From: Bartonella sp. ML70XJBT.G
GTDB taxonomy: Bacteria; Pseudomonadota; Alphaproteobacteria; Rhizobiales; Rhizobiaceae
Direction of reading: 5' to 3'
Length of the DNA stretch: 64,000 nt
Assembly (NCBI RefSeq): GCF_028618575.1
Contig: NZ_JAQITA010000005.1
Span: 62,001 to 126,000 of the forward strand
Shown here: positions 32,367-41,298 of the stretch, piece by piece
How the letters are laid out: every line of letters starts with the position of its first letter
How positions within the stretch are numbered: position 1 is the first letter of the stretch
Position numbers and translations under genes: made by a program
Notes under the pieces: model-generated
Told to the model about the DNA's origin: nothing
Seen by the model: only the letters and a program-made list of their open reading frames with translations
Databases searched by the model: none

Positions 32367-32601
32367 CAACGATTCCAACTTTGGAGCTCTTTATGCGTAT
32401 AGTTCGATAATACGAAGGCACAGATTAATATCATAGTTTAATATAAAAGGATTTTTTCTCAATCAATTTATTTTTTGAAGAAGAGGACAACTTTCTAAAA
32501 GACAGCCCAACATCCTTTACTTACTTCATACACAACGCTGCTTTGAAAATTGAAAACACTTCACTAAGAAACAACAGAAACGTAATTTATAGAGCGAAGT
32601 A

Positions 32602-32697
32602 GGAGGTTGGTACAATGACCCGTACCAAAACTCGTTGGGGCTGCTTCTTTCCAGACCTGACCCGGTTGGCGAGCAGTTCGTCCATCACCAACCTCCC
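32602..32697 (-). ncRNA. ffs: 4.5S RNA of the signal recognition particle
   Basis: About 96 nt on the minus strand. The 5' end GGGAGGTTGGT pairs with the 3' end ACCAACCTCC. The apical part reads GGTCAGGTCTGG then AAAGAAGCAGCC, the near-universal SRP RNA core that binds Ffh, with its GGAA tetraloop. Location just upstream of dnaX is the classic bacterial arrangement. The RNA targets nascent membrane and secreted proteins to FtsY and SecYEG. The ends are placed by base pairing and may be off by a few bases. Confidence 0.93.
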
Positions 32698-32893
32698 ATG
32701 CTCATATTGTCGATTTAAAATGAAAAATCAAGCTAAGAAACAAGAAATATTCAGCGAACAACGAAGAATTTTTCCTTTATACTCCATTCTTGTATTATGG
32801 ACGACAAAGAAGATGGAGATTTATCAATTTTATTGGAAGAGTATATTCTATTTGATTGGCTATGAACAAGATGGTTATTTTATTCGACATTAA

Positions 32894-34031
32894 GGAGATG
32901 TTTATTGACGAAAGTTTGTTTAAGGGAGGGGAATTTATTTTTTTAATTTTTTTTGAAGCAAAGAAGTTTATGCTTATCACAAGAATTTCACAATGAAATC
33001 TTTTCATCCATTGCAATATGAATTGTTGGCACGTCGGTGAAAATTTAAAATGGTTTGTTTGAAGAAGACTTAAAGCATGCAAAAAAATTATGAGAAGCAA
33101 TATGCTGAGAATCTCCACGCGAATAGGCACATGTTTGAAAATTCTACAAAGCTTTATCCAGTTATACTATAAAACGCTGTGATTTAGAGTGTGTTGATAT
33201 AAGGTATGTAATTATACATTAAGGATCTTTAAGCAGTGGTGTGAATATTGAGGGTAGGGCTTGCATGTAGATCCTTGTAGGAATAAAATACATTGAATGG
33301 TTAACAGGTGGCAACCGTGAGATAAGAAGCTTGATTGTTTACAAAGCGATATGGAGAAGAAACTTCGTCTTTTGAGATGCGAGGAGGTCGTTAATTTTAC
33401 ATTGCGCAACTTATAAAACTTAATAAAAACAGCAAGTTATACCTTATAAAACGCGTTATCATATTTTCTCAAGGCATGATAACAAATGCAGGAGCAAAAA
33501 GGAGTATATAGGCGATTTTAATAAGTTAAAATTGGAGAAAATATTGTTTGTTTCAATAGTGCAGTGTGATCGATATTATATCACTTTAAAGAGTTCATAG
33601 ATTCTTGAACAGTTGAGAAAATGAAGTTCATTTTTGGGGGAGATTAAGTTTAAATGGATGTGAACAAAAATGCAGTATAATTACGCGTTTTAGCAGGCTT
33701 AGAAATCAAATAGATCTAAGTTTTTTCTATGGTGTTTGCTGTTTATTTGACTGTTAACAGAACATATTTGCTATTTTTTGTGATTACGTTTTGCAAGATG
33801 TGGCATATACTGACAATCTCAAAGCAAATATTTTATTATGGATATGTTTTAGAGATATAGCATTTGAAGATGATCTTCATGGCAAGGATGAATGCAATAT
33901 TCTCATTTTAAAATACTCTGATACACAAAGACAAAACAATATATTAGCAGCAAAAGACGTTCACTATTCAGTTTTTTTAGTTTTCTGAACAGCTTGATTT
34001 TACGAATCAAGCATAAAGTTTAATTTCCCCA
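32894..34031. other. Gene-poor interval with a dispersed repeat and an orphan reading frame
   Basis: More than 1.1 kb without a convincing gene. It contains copy B of the dispersed repeat (33152-33388) and a small inverted repeat GCTTGATT/AATCAAGC at 33993-34013. A 65-codon frame at 33791-33988 begins with TTG after an upstream stop. Its product is acidic and looks protein-like in composition (for example RDIAFEDDLHGKDE), but I do not recognise it. It may be the end of a decayed gene. Confidence 0.55.
33152..33388 (+). repeat. Dispersed intergenic repeat, copy B
   Basis: Aligns in the same orientation with 10441-10680. Landmarks in order: TTTATCCAG, TATAAAACGCTGT, GTTGATATAAGGTA, GTGAATATTGAGGGTAG, TTGATTGTTTA and GATGCGAGGAGG. 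Both copies lie in gene-poor stretches on the plus strand. Confidence 0.7.
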
Positions 34032-34067
34032 AAAATCAAGCGTTGATAATTTACCACGCTTGATTTT
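34032..34067 (-). terminator. Intrinsic terminator downstream of the secreted protein gene
   Basis: Perfect 11-base arms AAAATCAAGCG/CGCTTGATTTT with a 14-base loop, 65 bp past the stop of the gene at 34132. On the minus strand the second arm ends in TTTTT. A related hairpin with the same CTTGATT core lies at 33993-34013. Confidence 0.65.
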
Positions 34068-34131
34068 GAAAAAAGGCTTACTTCAACATTTTTATAAATT
34101 TACACAAGCCTAGATATTGTTGGAAATATTA

Positions 34132-34542
34132 TTAATTATAATCTCCTGTATCACAGTCTATCCCGATAATTTTTTTCTTAGTAATATTTTTAAAAGTATA
34201 ATGTCCTGATGGAGGGAAACTGATATCGAGGGATTCGACAGCTTTGAGAGTAAAGAGTTTATGTTCTTTATCATGTTTTATTTTCTTTGCATCATCTGCA
34301 ACAATTTTAAGTTTGTCCAAGTCAGAAGGGGAAGAGTACGATAAAGAAAAGGATGCTTTTTTAGGTTTAAATGCTTTGCAAGCATATTCAACACCTTGAT
34401 GCATTGTCTTATCGGGCGTACCAATTGTAACACTTTCACTTGGCGCAAAATTCCACGTTTTTTCACCAAATCCAGCAAATGCAACATTGGAGCACGCCAG
34501 AATATTGACGGCGAATAATCCTTGAGTGATAATTTTTTTCAT
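34132..34542 (-). CDS. Small secreted protein of unknown function
   Basis: I do not recognise this protein. It has 136 residues from the ATG at 34542, which has AAGGGAAA upstream. The first 22 residues are a clear Sec signal peptide (MKKIITQGLFAVNILACSNVAFA), so the mature part of about 114 residues is periplasmic or exported. The mature part is Lys-rich and contains two cysteines (EYACKAF and GIDCDTG) that could form a disulfide. No lipobox fits. It stands alone between gene-poor DNA and pheA. Confidence 0.75.
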   Translation of the reverse strand: MKKIITQGLFAVNILACSNVAFAGFGEKTWNFAPSESVTIGTPDKTMHQGVEYACKAFKPKKASFSLSYSSPSDLDKLKIVADDAKKIKHDKEHKLFTLKAVESLDISFPPSGHYTFKNITKKKIIGIDCDTGDYN

Positions 34543-34608
34543 TATTTTTCCCTTTTGTTCTAAAATAGCATTGATGATAAATGAGTTTTCATCAATATAA
34601 AAGATCAA

Positions 34609-35088
34609 ATTTTATTATGAGAAACAGGGAAAAAGTGTAATTTTTAGCTTAAAAAATTATTTTGACATTGCTTGAATCCAAAACAATGAAAAGCGGTAGT
34701 GTTTGATGTCTTCTAAAAGAAATTTCAATGGTTGTGTAACCTTTTTACGAGATTGACGCGCATTCCTTTAAAATAAATTGCCATAGATGATAGCATATCG
34801 TTCCGAAGGGCTTTTTGTATGGGAGAAATAGGATGGCTAAGGCAAATTTTGCCTTTGTGCTTGTATTTTTTTTCCTGCCGAATTTATGTTCTTATATACG
34901 TCATTCGCGGAAAATATTATCCGGAAAATTGAAAGTGTTCCATGAAGTGGTGTGATAGCTCATTTTTTCAAGGTTTATGATAAAGCTATGTTAGCAAGAA
35001 AAGAGCAGGTTTTTCTAAGGCGTATTGCACGATGAAATTTTCAAGATGTTCTTCGATGTCTATGAAAAGTGATACAATTGAATTGTTT
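34609..35088. other. Intergenic region upstream of the secreted protein gene
   Basis: 480 bp without a convincing gene. A 40-codon frame at 34833-34955 has a purine-rich upstream stretch, but its first codons overlap a short hairpin (AAGGCAAA/TTTGCCTT) followed 14 bases later by eight T. A plus-strand terminator-like element is as likely as a gene. The left end must carry the promoter of the gene at 34542. Confidence 0.45.
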
Positions 35089-35949
35089 TCATAGAGGTGT
35101 GCGATCGTTTTGAGCCGGATAAATGCCGATAATGCGAAGTTCAGCAGAGAAGAAAGATAGCTCTTCTAGAGCGAGTTGCATCATAGGATCTTCAGGATGT
35201 CCTTCAATGTCAACGAAAAATTGTGTTGCATTGAAATTTCCACCAATTTGATAGCTTTCTAATTTTGTCATATTGATGCCGTTTGTGGCAAATCCTCCTA
35301 GAGCTTTATAAAGAGCAGCGGGCACATTACGCACGCGAAAAAGAAGGCTAGTGATAATTTTTTCACCATTTTGGGGTTTAGAAACATGGCGTTGAGAACG
35401 CGAAAGGATGACAAAACGGGTAATATTATGAGGGTTATCTTCCACATTTCTTTCAAGAATATCAAGTCCATAGAGTTCTGCTGCAATGAGAGGAGCCAAA
35501 GCGGCTTGTGAGCGCGTTGCATTTTGTTTAATGAATTTTGCAGCTCCAGCGGTATCAGGGGAAACAACAGGTACCCAGCCATTTTTTCGTATGATTTTCC
35601 GGCATTGTGCTAGGGCATGCGTATGGCTATGAACGGTTTTAATTTCATCATGCGTAACGCCAGGTAAAACCATAAGTTGAAAATGAATAGGCAAAAAATA
35701 TTCATCAATAATATAGAGGGAAGATTGTGGTAAAAGATGATGAATATCCGCAACACGGCCAGCAAGAGTATTTTCAATAGGGATCATAGCAAGATCAGCT
35801 TGCTCGCTTTCCACTAAGTTAAGGGCATCTTCAAATGTTGCTGAGGGTACAGCATCCATATCAGGGAACATATTGGAGCAAGCGATATGAGAATTGGCAC
35901 CATATTCCCCTTGGAAAGAGATTTTATTGGTTTTCTTAAGTGCTTTCAT
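35089..35949 (-). CDS. pheA: Prephenate dehydratase
   Basis: A 286-residue monofunctional enzyme converting prephenate to phenylpyruvate in phenylalanine synthesis. The dehydratase domain starts [12 protein letters not shown] and contains the catalytic TRF motif (HNITRFVIL). The C-terminal ACT domain (about 195-275; [17 protein letters not shown]) is the usual Phe-sensing regulator. The ATG overlaps the kdsB stop as ATGA. Confidence 0.95.
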   Translation of the reverse strand: MKALKKTNKISFQGEYGANSHIACSNMFPDMDAVPSATFEDALNLVESEQADLAMIPIENTLAGRVADIHHLLPQSSLYIIDEYFLPIHFQLMVLPGVTHDEIKTVHSHTHALAQCRKIIRKNGWVPVVSPDTAGAAKFIKQNATRSQAALAPLIAAELYGLDILERNVEDNPHNITRFVILSRSQRHVSKPQNGEKIITSLLFRVRNVPAALYKALGGFATNGINMTKLESYQIGGNFNATQFFVDIEGHPEDPMMQLALEELSFFSAELRIIGIYPAQNDRTPL

Positions 35950-36677
35950 GCTAAAATCTTACGTACTCTTTCAAGGTCACTTTGCGTATCAACGCTTAAG
36001 GGAATAGTGTCGATGATTTCTACATCGATACGCATATTATGTTCTAATGCGCGTAATTGTTCAAGTTTTTCGCGTTGTTCAAGTGGAGAAGGTTTTAGCG
36101 CCACAAATTTCTCCAGTGCTCCACGCCGGTAAGCATATATTCCAATATGATGGTAAAGGGGACCATCTCCATAAGGTGCTGTTGCGCGGGTAAAATAAAG
36201 AGCACGAAGGCGATTTTGAGAAAGTGGTGAACCAATAATTTTGACGACATTCGGATCTCTCTTTTCATTTTCTTCATTGATTTTAGCAGACAAGGTTGCA
36301 ATATCAGTGCAGCTATTTTCCAAAGGGCGCAAAGCACTGATAATTTCATTGGGCGTTATTGTTGGCAGATCACCTTGTACATTCAAAATGGTATTGTAAT
36401 GTTTTTCAGGATCAATACGCATTAAAGCTTCATAAATGCGATCAGAACCAGATTTATGATCGCCACATGTTATGATACATTCATGTCCATAAGCTGTAAC
36501 AGCTTTGGCGATGTCATTATGATCTGTTGCCACGAGAGTCCGTCCTATTGCAGCTTTTTTCGCTTGTTCCGCAACATGAACAATCATAGGCTTTCCAGAA
36601 ATTTCAGCGAGAGCCTTTTGGGGGAGACGGGTTGAGCCCATACGGGCGGGAATAAGAATAATTGGTTCAAGTACCAT
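35946..36677 (-). CDS. kdsB: CMP-KDO synthetase
   Basis: A 243-residue cytidylyltransferase that activates KDO for lipopolysaccharide inner-core synthesis. The N-terminal [21 protein letters not shown], the metal-binding NVQGDLP and the later HIGIYAYR are diagnostic. It is the first gene of a kdsB-pheA pair and is divergent from the cytochrome c gene. KDO is essential for the outer membrane in Bartonella, whose LPS is otherwise deep-rough. Confidence 0.95.
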   Translation of the reverse strand: MVLEPIILIPARMGSTRLPQKALAEISGKPMIVHVAEQAKKAAIGRTLVATDHNDIAKAVTAYGHECIITCGDHKSGSDRIYEALMRIDPEKHYNTILNVQGDLPTITPNEIISALRPLENSCTDIATLSAKINEENEKRDPNVVKIIGSPLSQNRLRALYFTRATAPYGDGPLYHHIGIYAYRRGALEKFVALKPSPLEQREKLEQLRALEHNMRIDVEIIDTIPLSVDTQSDLERVRKILA

Positions 36678-36780
36678 TACAAAGTTCCAAATGCTATTGT
36701 GACGTATTTATAATGTTGTATGTTATAAGGAAAGAGCTTAAACTGGGAATGGTAATGAAAAGATGAACGTTTAAGTTTTT

Positions 36781-37368
36781 ATGAATCGCTCAACTGTTGT
36801 TTATTTTGTGGTTTCTTGCCTTTTTGTCTTGATTGTTTTGCTGGGAATTTCCACACTTAGCGATATAGTCTATGATAACTCTCCATCGGTTCAACATTCT
36901 TATATGGTGACAAAAATTGATACGTACAAGGAAAAACAACAGGCATCGAGCTCTTCTTTGTCATTAAATGATCGTCTTCAACGGGGTAATCTTGAAAATG
37001 GACGTAAAATTTTTCGCCAGTGTGCTATATGCCATACCTCGGGACGCAATGAAGCTGGTCGTGTTGGTCCAGTGCTTTGGGACATAGTGAACCGTCCTTT
37101 AGCCGCGTCACCAAGCTTTGCTTATTCACGGGCATTGCGTGCAAATTCTAATCAAAACTGGGGTTTTGCAAATTTAGATCGTTATCTACAATCACCACGT
37201 AAAGCGTTTCCAGGAACAACGATGTCTTTTCGTGGGATAAAAAATGATCAAGATCGTGCTGATCTTTTGCTTTATTTACGCAGTTTATCTGATCATCCCG
37301 TTCCTTTGCCAATGGATAATAAAGAAAGCGAACCAAAGCCAACAAAAGATGAACTATTTCAGAAGTAA
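36781..37368 (+). CDS. Membrane-anchored class I cytochrome c (CycM-like)
   Basis: A 195-residue protein. Residues 7-27 form an uncleaved membrane anchor, a linker of about 45 residues follows, and a class I cytochrome c domain carries the heme site CAICH (about residue 81) and the distal Met in PGTTMSF. It matches the rhizobial CycM cytochrome that passes electrons to aa3 oxidase. It is divergent from kdsB, as in related genomes. Confidence 0.9.
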   Translation: MNRSTVVYFVVSCLFVLIVLLGISTLSDIVYDNSPSVQHSYMVTKIDTYKEKQQASSSSLSLNDRLQRGNLENGRKIFRQCAICHTSGRNEAGRVGPVLWDIVNRPLAASPSFAYSRALRANSNQNWGFANLDRYLQSPRKAFPGTTMSFRGIKNDQDRADLLLYLRSLSDHPVPLPMDNKESEPKPTKDELFQK

Positions 37369-37620
37369 AGCACTTTCAAAAGAGAGGAGATTGGGGTCTT
37401 AACATATTTTTAATCCACTCGATCCATCTACTTTTATTGCATAGTGGAATTCGCTATATAACACAAAATTATACAGATATTTGTCATTAACGCGTTGGTT
37501 TTATCACTAGCACACGGTAGTTTTTTATTATAAAAAATATTCCATTAACACTTTAAGATTTATGCGGTTAATGATGCTGAAAAAAGCAATTTAATTTTTC
37601 AGATTACATCGTCTCGTTAG

Positions 37621-37650
37621 CATGTTTTTATTCTTAAGAGTAAAAACATG
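37621..37650. repeat. 30-bp palindrome before the mccB-like remnant
   Basis: Two 15-base arms with one mismatch (CATGTTTTTATTCTT and AAGAGTAAAAACATG). The last three bases are the ATG of the 49-codon frame. In E. coli the mccA-mccB interval also holds a stable hairpin, but a common role here is only inferred. Confidence 0.55.
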
Positions 37651-37797
37651 TTACTCAAATTTTATCCATTAAAGAAGTGGGGGTGCATTGAATTTAATAG
37701 CACTTGGAAATTGTGCATGAGTGACAAATATTTTTCCATTTCTTCTTCCTCTCTTGTTAGTAATAAAACAAAATATGCCCATAAGTGTGTTGGATAA
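37648..37797 (+). pseudogene. Possible N-terminal remnant of the MccB-like gene
   Basis: A 49-codon frame starting at the end of the palindrome. Its product (beginning MLLKFYPLKKWGCIEF) has the look of the small N-terminal peptide-binding domain of ThiF/MccB-type enzymes, and it lies directly upstream of the MccB-like C-terminal part in the same direction. About 130 residues that should lie between them, including the ATP-binding glycine loop, are missing. The assignment is tentative. Confidence 0.35.
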
Positions 37798-37845
37798 AAA
37801 TAATTAGCAAATTATAAAACACAAACACTAAAAAAACTCCCTTAA

Positions 37846-38325
37846 ATGTCAATCATGGACAAAACGGATATCAACAAATTACCCAAAGCTGATTTATGGA
37901 TTATTTCTGCTGACACACCTGATCAGTTGATGCCATGGGTAAATGAGTGGTGTGTAAAGAATCAACAAGCTTATATAAATTCTGGGTATGTCAATGATAT
38001 AGCTGCGTTTGGACCTTTTTACATACCAGGAAAAACTGGTTGCTATGCATGTGGTTCATCCATAGGAAATCTTCCTCCAAAAAGTGACGGTTTACTCTAT
38101 GAGGCTTGCGTTGCTATTAATCATAATTTTAAAGTTGCAACGTTTCCTCCCGTGAATGCTCTTTCAGCTGCTATGTGTACTAACGATGCTCTTAAATTTT
38201 TGGGTAATTATGGTGATCTCCTTTCCACGGATCGTCGTATAGGAATATGGAGTAGCAAGCTTTTCACAGAAGAGCGTTCCTTTAAAAAGATCCCCCACTG
38301 CAAAGTTTGTGGAACAAAACAATGA
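37846..38325 (+). pseudogene. mccB: MccB-like microcin C adenylyltransferase, C-terminal fragment
   Basis: 159 codons that match the C-terminal 45 percent of E. coli MccB as I remember it: KLPKADLWIISAD, GYVNDIAAFGP, PGKTGCYAC, FPPVNALSAA, RIGIWS and a final zinc-site pair CKVCG. MccB is an E1-like enzyme that joins AMP to the terminal Asn of the MccA peptide. The intact enzyme has about 350 residues; the glycine-rich ATP loop and the catalytic Arg and Asp of the adenylation site are missing, so this cannot be active. In-frame sequence upstream of the ATG still resembles MccB but contains a stop at 37843. The stop overlaps the exporter ATG as ATGA. Confidence 0.8.
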
Positions 38326-39558
38326 ACAAATCTCGAACGCTTGCAGTAACCTACGGATCTTATCACGCGGTACGGATGTTAATCGGTGTTTATCATGCTA
38401 TTTTTCTCATGTCTATGGGGGTTACTCTATCCCAATTGGCTTTACTTCAAGTCGCCTTTTCGGTAACCGTTTTACTTCTTGATTTTCCTTGTGCTGTTTT
38501 CGCTGACAGATATCGGCGTAAATATTCAGTAACGGTTGGGGTTTTTATGACGGGGTTGTTTTATCTTCTCTGTCTTCAAGCCCCTAATATGATAGCGCTT
38601 ATCATTGCACAAATCCTCTATGCAGCAGGAATTTGCCTCATTGCTAGCGCCATTGATGGATGGATTTATCATTCTCTAGGGCATCAACAAGATCGCTTTT
38701 CGTATTATGCACATCTCTCTCACCAGATAAACTCTTTCGGCAGCATTATCAGTGGTATCATAGGAATTGCAACGATCTATTATTCTAGGCAATATTTTAT
38801 GGGGTATATTATTTCAGGCATCATGATGGGAGTAATTTTCTTTATATTTCTTATTGTTCCTGAAGAAAACACATCTGTGAGGGAAGGACCAAAAACAAAA
38901 AATATTCTGCAAAATGCCAAGGAAACGCTCTGGGTATTTAAAAACACCGTGGGTGGAGTATGGTTTATTTTGCTGATGTGCCTTTTCAGCGCTGGCATTC
39001 AAGTTATTTATCACTTCTGGCAGCCAATAATACTCTCTGGTAGAAAGATTAGCCACCTCAACACTTCGCAAATGTTGACACTTATGTTCTGCCATATTGG
39101 AGCTTTCTCAGCTCAATATGTTTCTAATTTACTGATGTCTAAGTATCACGTACTTGATAAAAAATATAAGGATTACTATGAAATATTTTTCATTTTTCTC
39201 TGCCCTTATGTGTATTGCTCTTTATTTTTTTGTCCATAGCAATCAAACCGCTCTAGCAATTATCGCCTTTTCTTTAATTCATGGATTTATTTGCACTGTA
39301 CCGATAGGAGCAAAGAGTCTATTTTTCTCAGAACTTACCCAAAAACAAACTGGGCATATTTCCGGTATTATTGGTGCTGTATCTTTCAGTGGAAGAATAT
39401 TTTCAATAACGGTGTTAAGCGCTATTTCATTTCTTCCTGCAAAAATTTCACCGTCTTGTTATCTTATACTACCGACTTTAACTTTTTTCCTATGTGGTTT
39501 GGTCACCATCAGGTGGATGTCGCTCTCTGGTAAATCTATTTTGAAAAAAACAATATGA
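38322..39558 (+). pseudogene. mccC: MccC-like MFS exporter, frameshifted
   Basis: Two overlapping frames together encode a 12-helix major-facilitator protein of about 411 residues, close to the length of E. coli MccC, the exporter that confers microcin C self-immunity. Frame one runs 38322-39239 (305 codons from the preferred ATG) and has the helix 2-3 loop FADRYRRKYS. The sequence continues one frame over as 39154-39558. The break lies around 39155-39190, where a run of six A (39159-39164) and T-rich tracts are likely slip sites; one extra base would explain it. It is coupled to the mccB-like fragment by an ATGA overlap, the mccB-mccC order of known loci. Confidence 0.75.
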
Positions 39559-39875
39559 CAAATACAGTTGAAAAATATTTGCTTCTGAAGTTTTGGAGAT
39601 CAGAAAAATAATCAGGATTTATTTTACGAATGAAACAGGAAAATTTGTCTCCAGAAATTTTTCTATGATGTAAATTACTGAATGCAATGCACTGAAATCA
39701 TACAGAATTCTGTAAGGCTGAATTTACTTTATTTCATCAAACACGGTTTCTAAGATTTCTCTAAAAAACGGCAACTTTACTTTCATTCTAGAGTATAGAG
39801 AAAAGAACTTTAACAGAAGTTGTGAGGATATGAAAAGAGAAGAGATTATTGATATATTGACGCTTTGCATGAGAT

Positions 39876-40287
39876 TTGTTTCGTTCCTTTTCTCTGCTAT
39901 GTTATTTCCATGAATTTTCTCGTGGACAGAAACAACGCATCGATCTTGCACGTACAATGATTCTTAAGCCACGCCTTATCATGCTTGATGAAACAACATC
40001 CTCGCTTAATGTAAGTAAGCAAGCGCAGATTATTCATTTTTTGCGCCATCTACAACTCAAATATCACTTGAGTTATCTATTCATGAGTCATGCTTTGAAA
40101 GCTGTTAAAGCTTTTTCATACAAGTGATTATTATGCTAATGGAGAAATGGTTGAATACGGTTCCGCGGGTCGTATTTTTTCTCATCCCTAAAATTCTTAT
40201 ACACAAAATGTGATGGCAGAAGCATTTTCGTTGCCTATAGGAATGAGTATTGTACGGACCATCCATTCTAGAAAAGATTTGTCTTAA
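39876..40287 (+). pseudogene. Remnant of a YejF-like peptide ABC-transporter ATPase
   Basis: A C-terminal ABC ATPase fragment. It starts near YFHEFSRGQKQRIDLARTM (the signature loop, with SRGQ in place of the usual SGGQ), then MLDETTSSLNVSKQAQI (Walker B and D loop, with the usual P replaced by T) and SYLFMSHALKAV (H loop). A frameshift near 40125 is followed by ANGEMVEYGSAGRIFSHP, a stop at 40192, and NSYTQNVMAEAF. This is the order of YejF, the ATPase of the importer through which microcin C enters cells. The first half is gone. Confidence 0.75.
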
Positions 40288-40294
40288 ACAATAA

Positions 40295-40327
40295 TTCGCC
40301 AATATTTATGATCAGTTTAATAGCTTC
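40295..40327 (-). repeat. Duplicated fragment of the adjacent moeB-like gene
   Basis: 33 bp that match 40539-40571 inside the neighbouring MoeB/ThiF-type gene at 31 positions, in the same orientation and 244 bp away. It lies right at the end of the YejF-like remnant, so it probably marks a recombination or deletion junction at the island edge. Confidence 0.65.
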
Positions 40328-40436
40328 GTAGCCTTTTGGTGATTTGCAGTAAAAGATTGGTTTTTTCGGCTTCAGGAGATTTTGTAAGAATGTTACACGT
40401 TTGTGGATTAGAAAAGATCACATTTTCCCAAAATTC

Positions 40437-41213
40437 TTAAGGCGCATGGATATTTTTATTGGAATCTGACCGTTTATAGGTAATGATATTAAATTGTGCT
40501 GACAATCCATTATAGAAGAGAATTTTACCTACTAATGGTTCGCCAATATTTGTGATCAGTTTAATGGCTTCCATGGCTTGTAGTGTTCCGATCACTCCAG
40601 GTAAAATGCCGATGATTCCAATTTCAGCACATGTTGGGACAACACCAGGGGCAGGCGGATTTGGGAAGAAGTCACGATAGTAAGGATTATTGTCTTTATA
40701 AGGCATAAGGACTGTCAGTGAGCCGCTAAAACGTTCTACAGCGCCACTGATTAAAGGTTTTTTACAGTGAGCAGCGTGATCAGCAAGCAAATAACGTGTA
40801 GTAAAATTATCACACCCATCAATAATAATGTGGTAAGCGTTCAGCAGTTTATCCACATTACTTTTATCCAAGCGTATATTATGTTTCTCAACGCTAACAT
40901 GGGGGTTTATGTCTTTTATAAAAGCTGTGGCGCTCTCCGTTTTACATTGATGAATTGTGCTGGTTTTATGAATTACTTGACGTTGTAAATTGGAAAGCGA
41001 AACGATATCATCATCAACAATTCCAAGAGTACCAACGCCTGCGGCAGCTAAATAGGTTAAGATAGGGGCCCCAAGTCCGCCAGCACCAACAACAAGAACA
41101 CGTGCGGCTTTAAGCTTTTGTTGTCCCGCACCACCAATTTCAGGCAGAATGATGTGACGTGCATAGCGTTCAATTTCTTCACTGCTTAATTTTGTGTCAG
41201 TGTCTTGTATCAT
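40437..41213 (-). CDS. moeB: MoeB/ThiF/HesA-family adenylyltransferase
   Basis: A 258-residue E1-like enzyme that adenylates the C-terminal Gly of a ubiquitin-like sulfur carrier (MoaD or ThiS). The N terminus ERYARHIILPEIGGAGQQKLK, the ATP loop VVGAGGLGAPILTYLAAAGVG, IVDDDIVSLSNLQRQ and DGCDNFTTRYL are intact. The zinc Cys pairs found in some family members are incomplete here (only PTCAEIG is evident). Whether it serves molybdopterin or thiamine synthesis cannot be told from the sequence. It is divergent from gshB. Confidence 0.88.
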   Translation of the reverse strand: MIQDTDTKLSSEEIERYARHIILPEIGGAGQQKLKAARVLVVGAGGLGAPILTYLAAAGVGTLGIVDDDIVSLSNLQRQVIHKTSTIHQCKTESATAFIKDINPHVSVEKHNIRLDKSNVDKLLNAYHIIIDGCDNFTTRYLLADHAAHCKKPLISGAVERFSGSLTVLMPYKDNNPYYRDFFPNPPAPGVVPTCAEIGIIGILPGVIGTLQAMEAIKLITNIGEPLVGKILFYNGLSAQFNIITYKRSDSNKNIHAP

Positions 41214-41298
41214 AGGCTTTCCCTCGTCATAGTTCTTTTTATGTACGGAATTTATAGCGCATAGACCAGTCTGTTTTTAGTATAAGGAGCTTTTATTT

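Larger units (their letters stand above)
37369..37845. other. Leader of the decayed microcin C-like locus
   Basis: No intact gene. It contains a palindrome at 37621-37650, a 49-codon frame at 37648-37797 that may be the remaining N terminus of the MccB-like gene, and, from about 37808 in the frame of 37846, codons (YKTQTLKK) that resemble MccB upstream of the present start. No MccA-like heptapeptide frame ending in Asn was found. Confidence 0.5.

Noticed and set aside
32615..32893. 92-codon plus-strand frame
   Set aside because: It covers the 4.5S RNA gene on the other strand, and its product has no family character.
32795..33130. 111-codon minus-strand frame rich in Ile and Leu
   Set aside because: Composition follows the AT-rich DNA; no ribosome site, no recognisable motif.
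34833..34955. 40-codon frame with a purine-rich upstream stretch
   Set aside because: Its first codons form a hairpin followed by a T run, which is better explained as a terminator-like element. Kept only as a note in the intergenic entry.
37562..37594. Ten-codon frame upstream of the mccB-like remnant as a candidate MccA peptide
   Set aside because: Its product ends in Ile, whereas the modified residue in MccA peptides is a C-terminal Asn, and there is no clear ribosome site.
39150..39195. Programmed frameshifting in the MccC-like exporter
   Set aside because: Exporters of this family are not known to need it, and the upstream gene is already truncated, so decay is the simpler reading.
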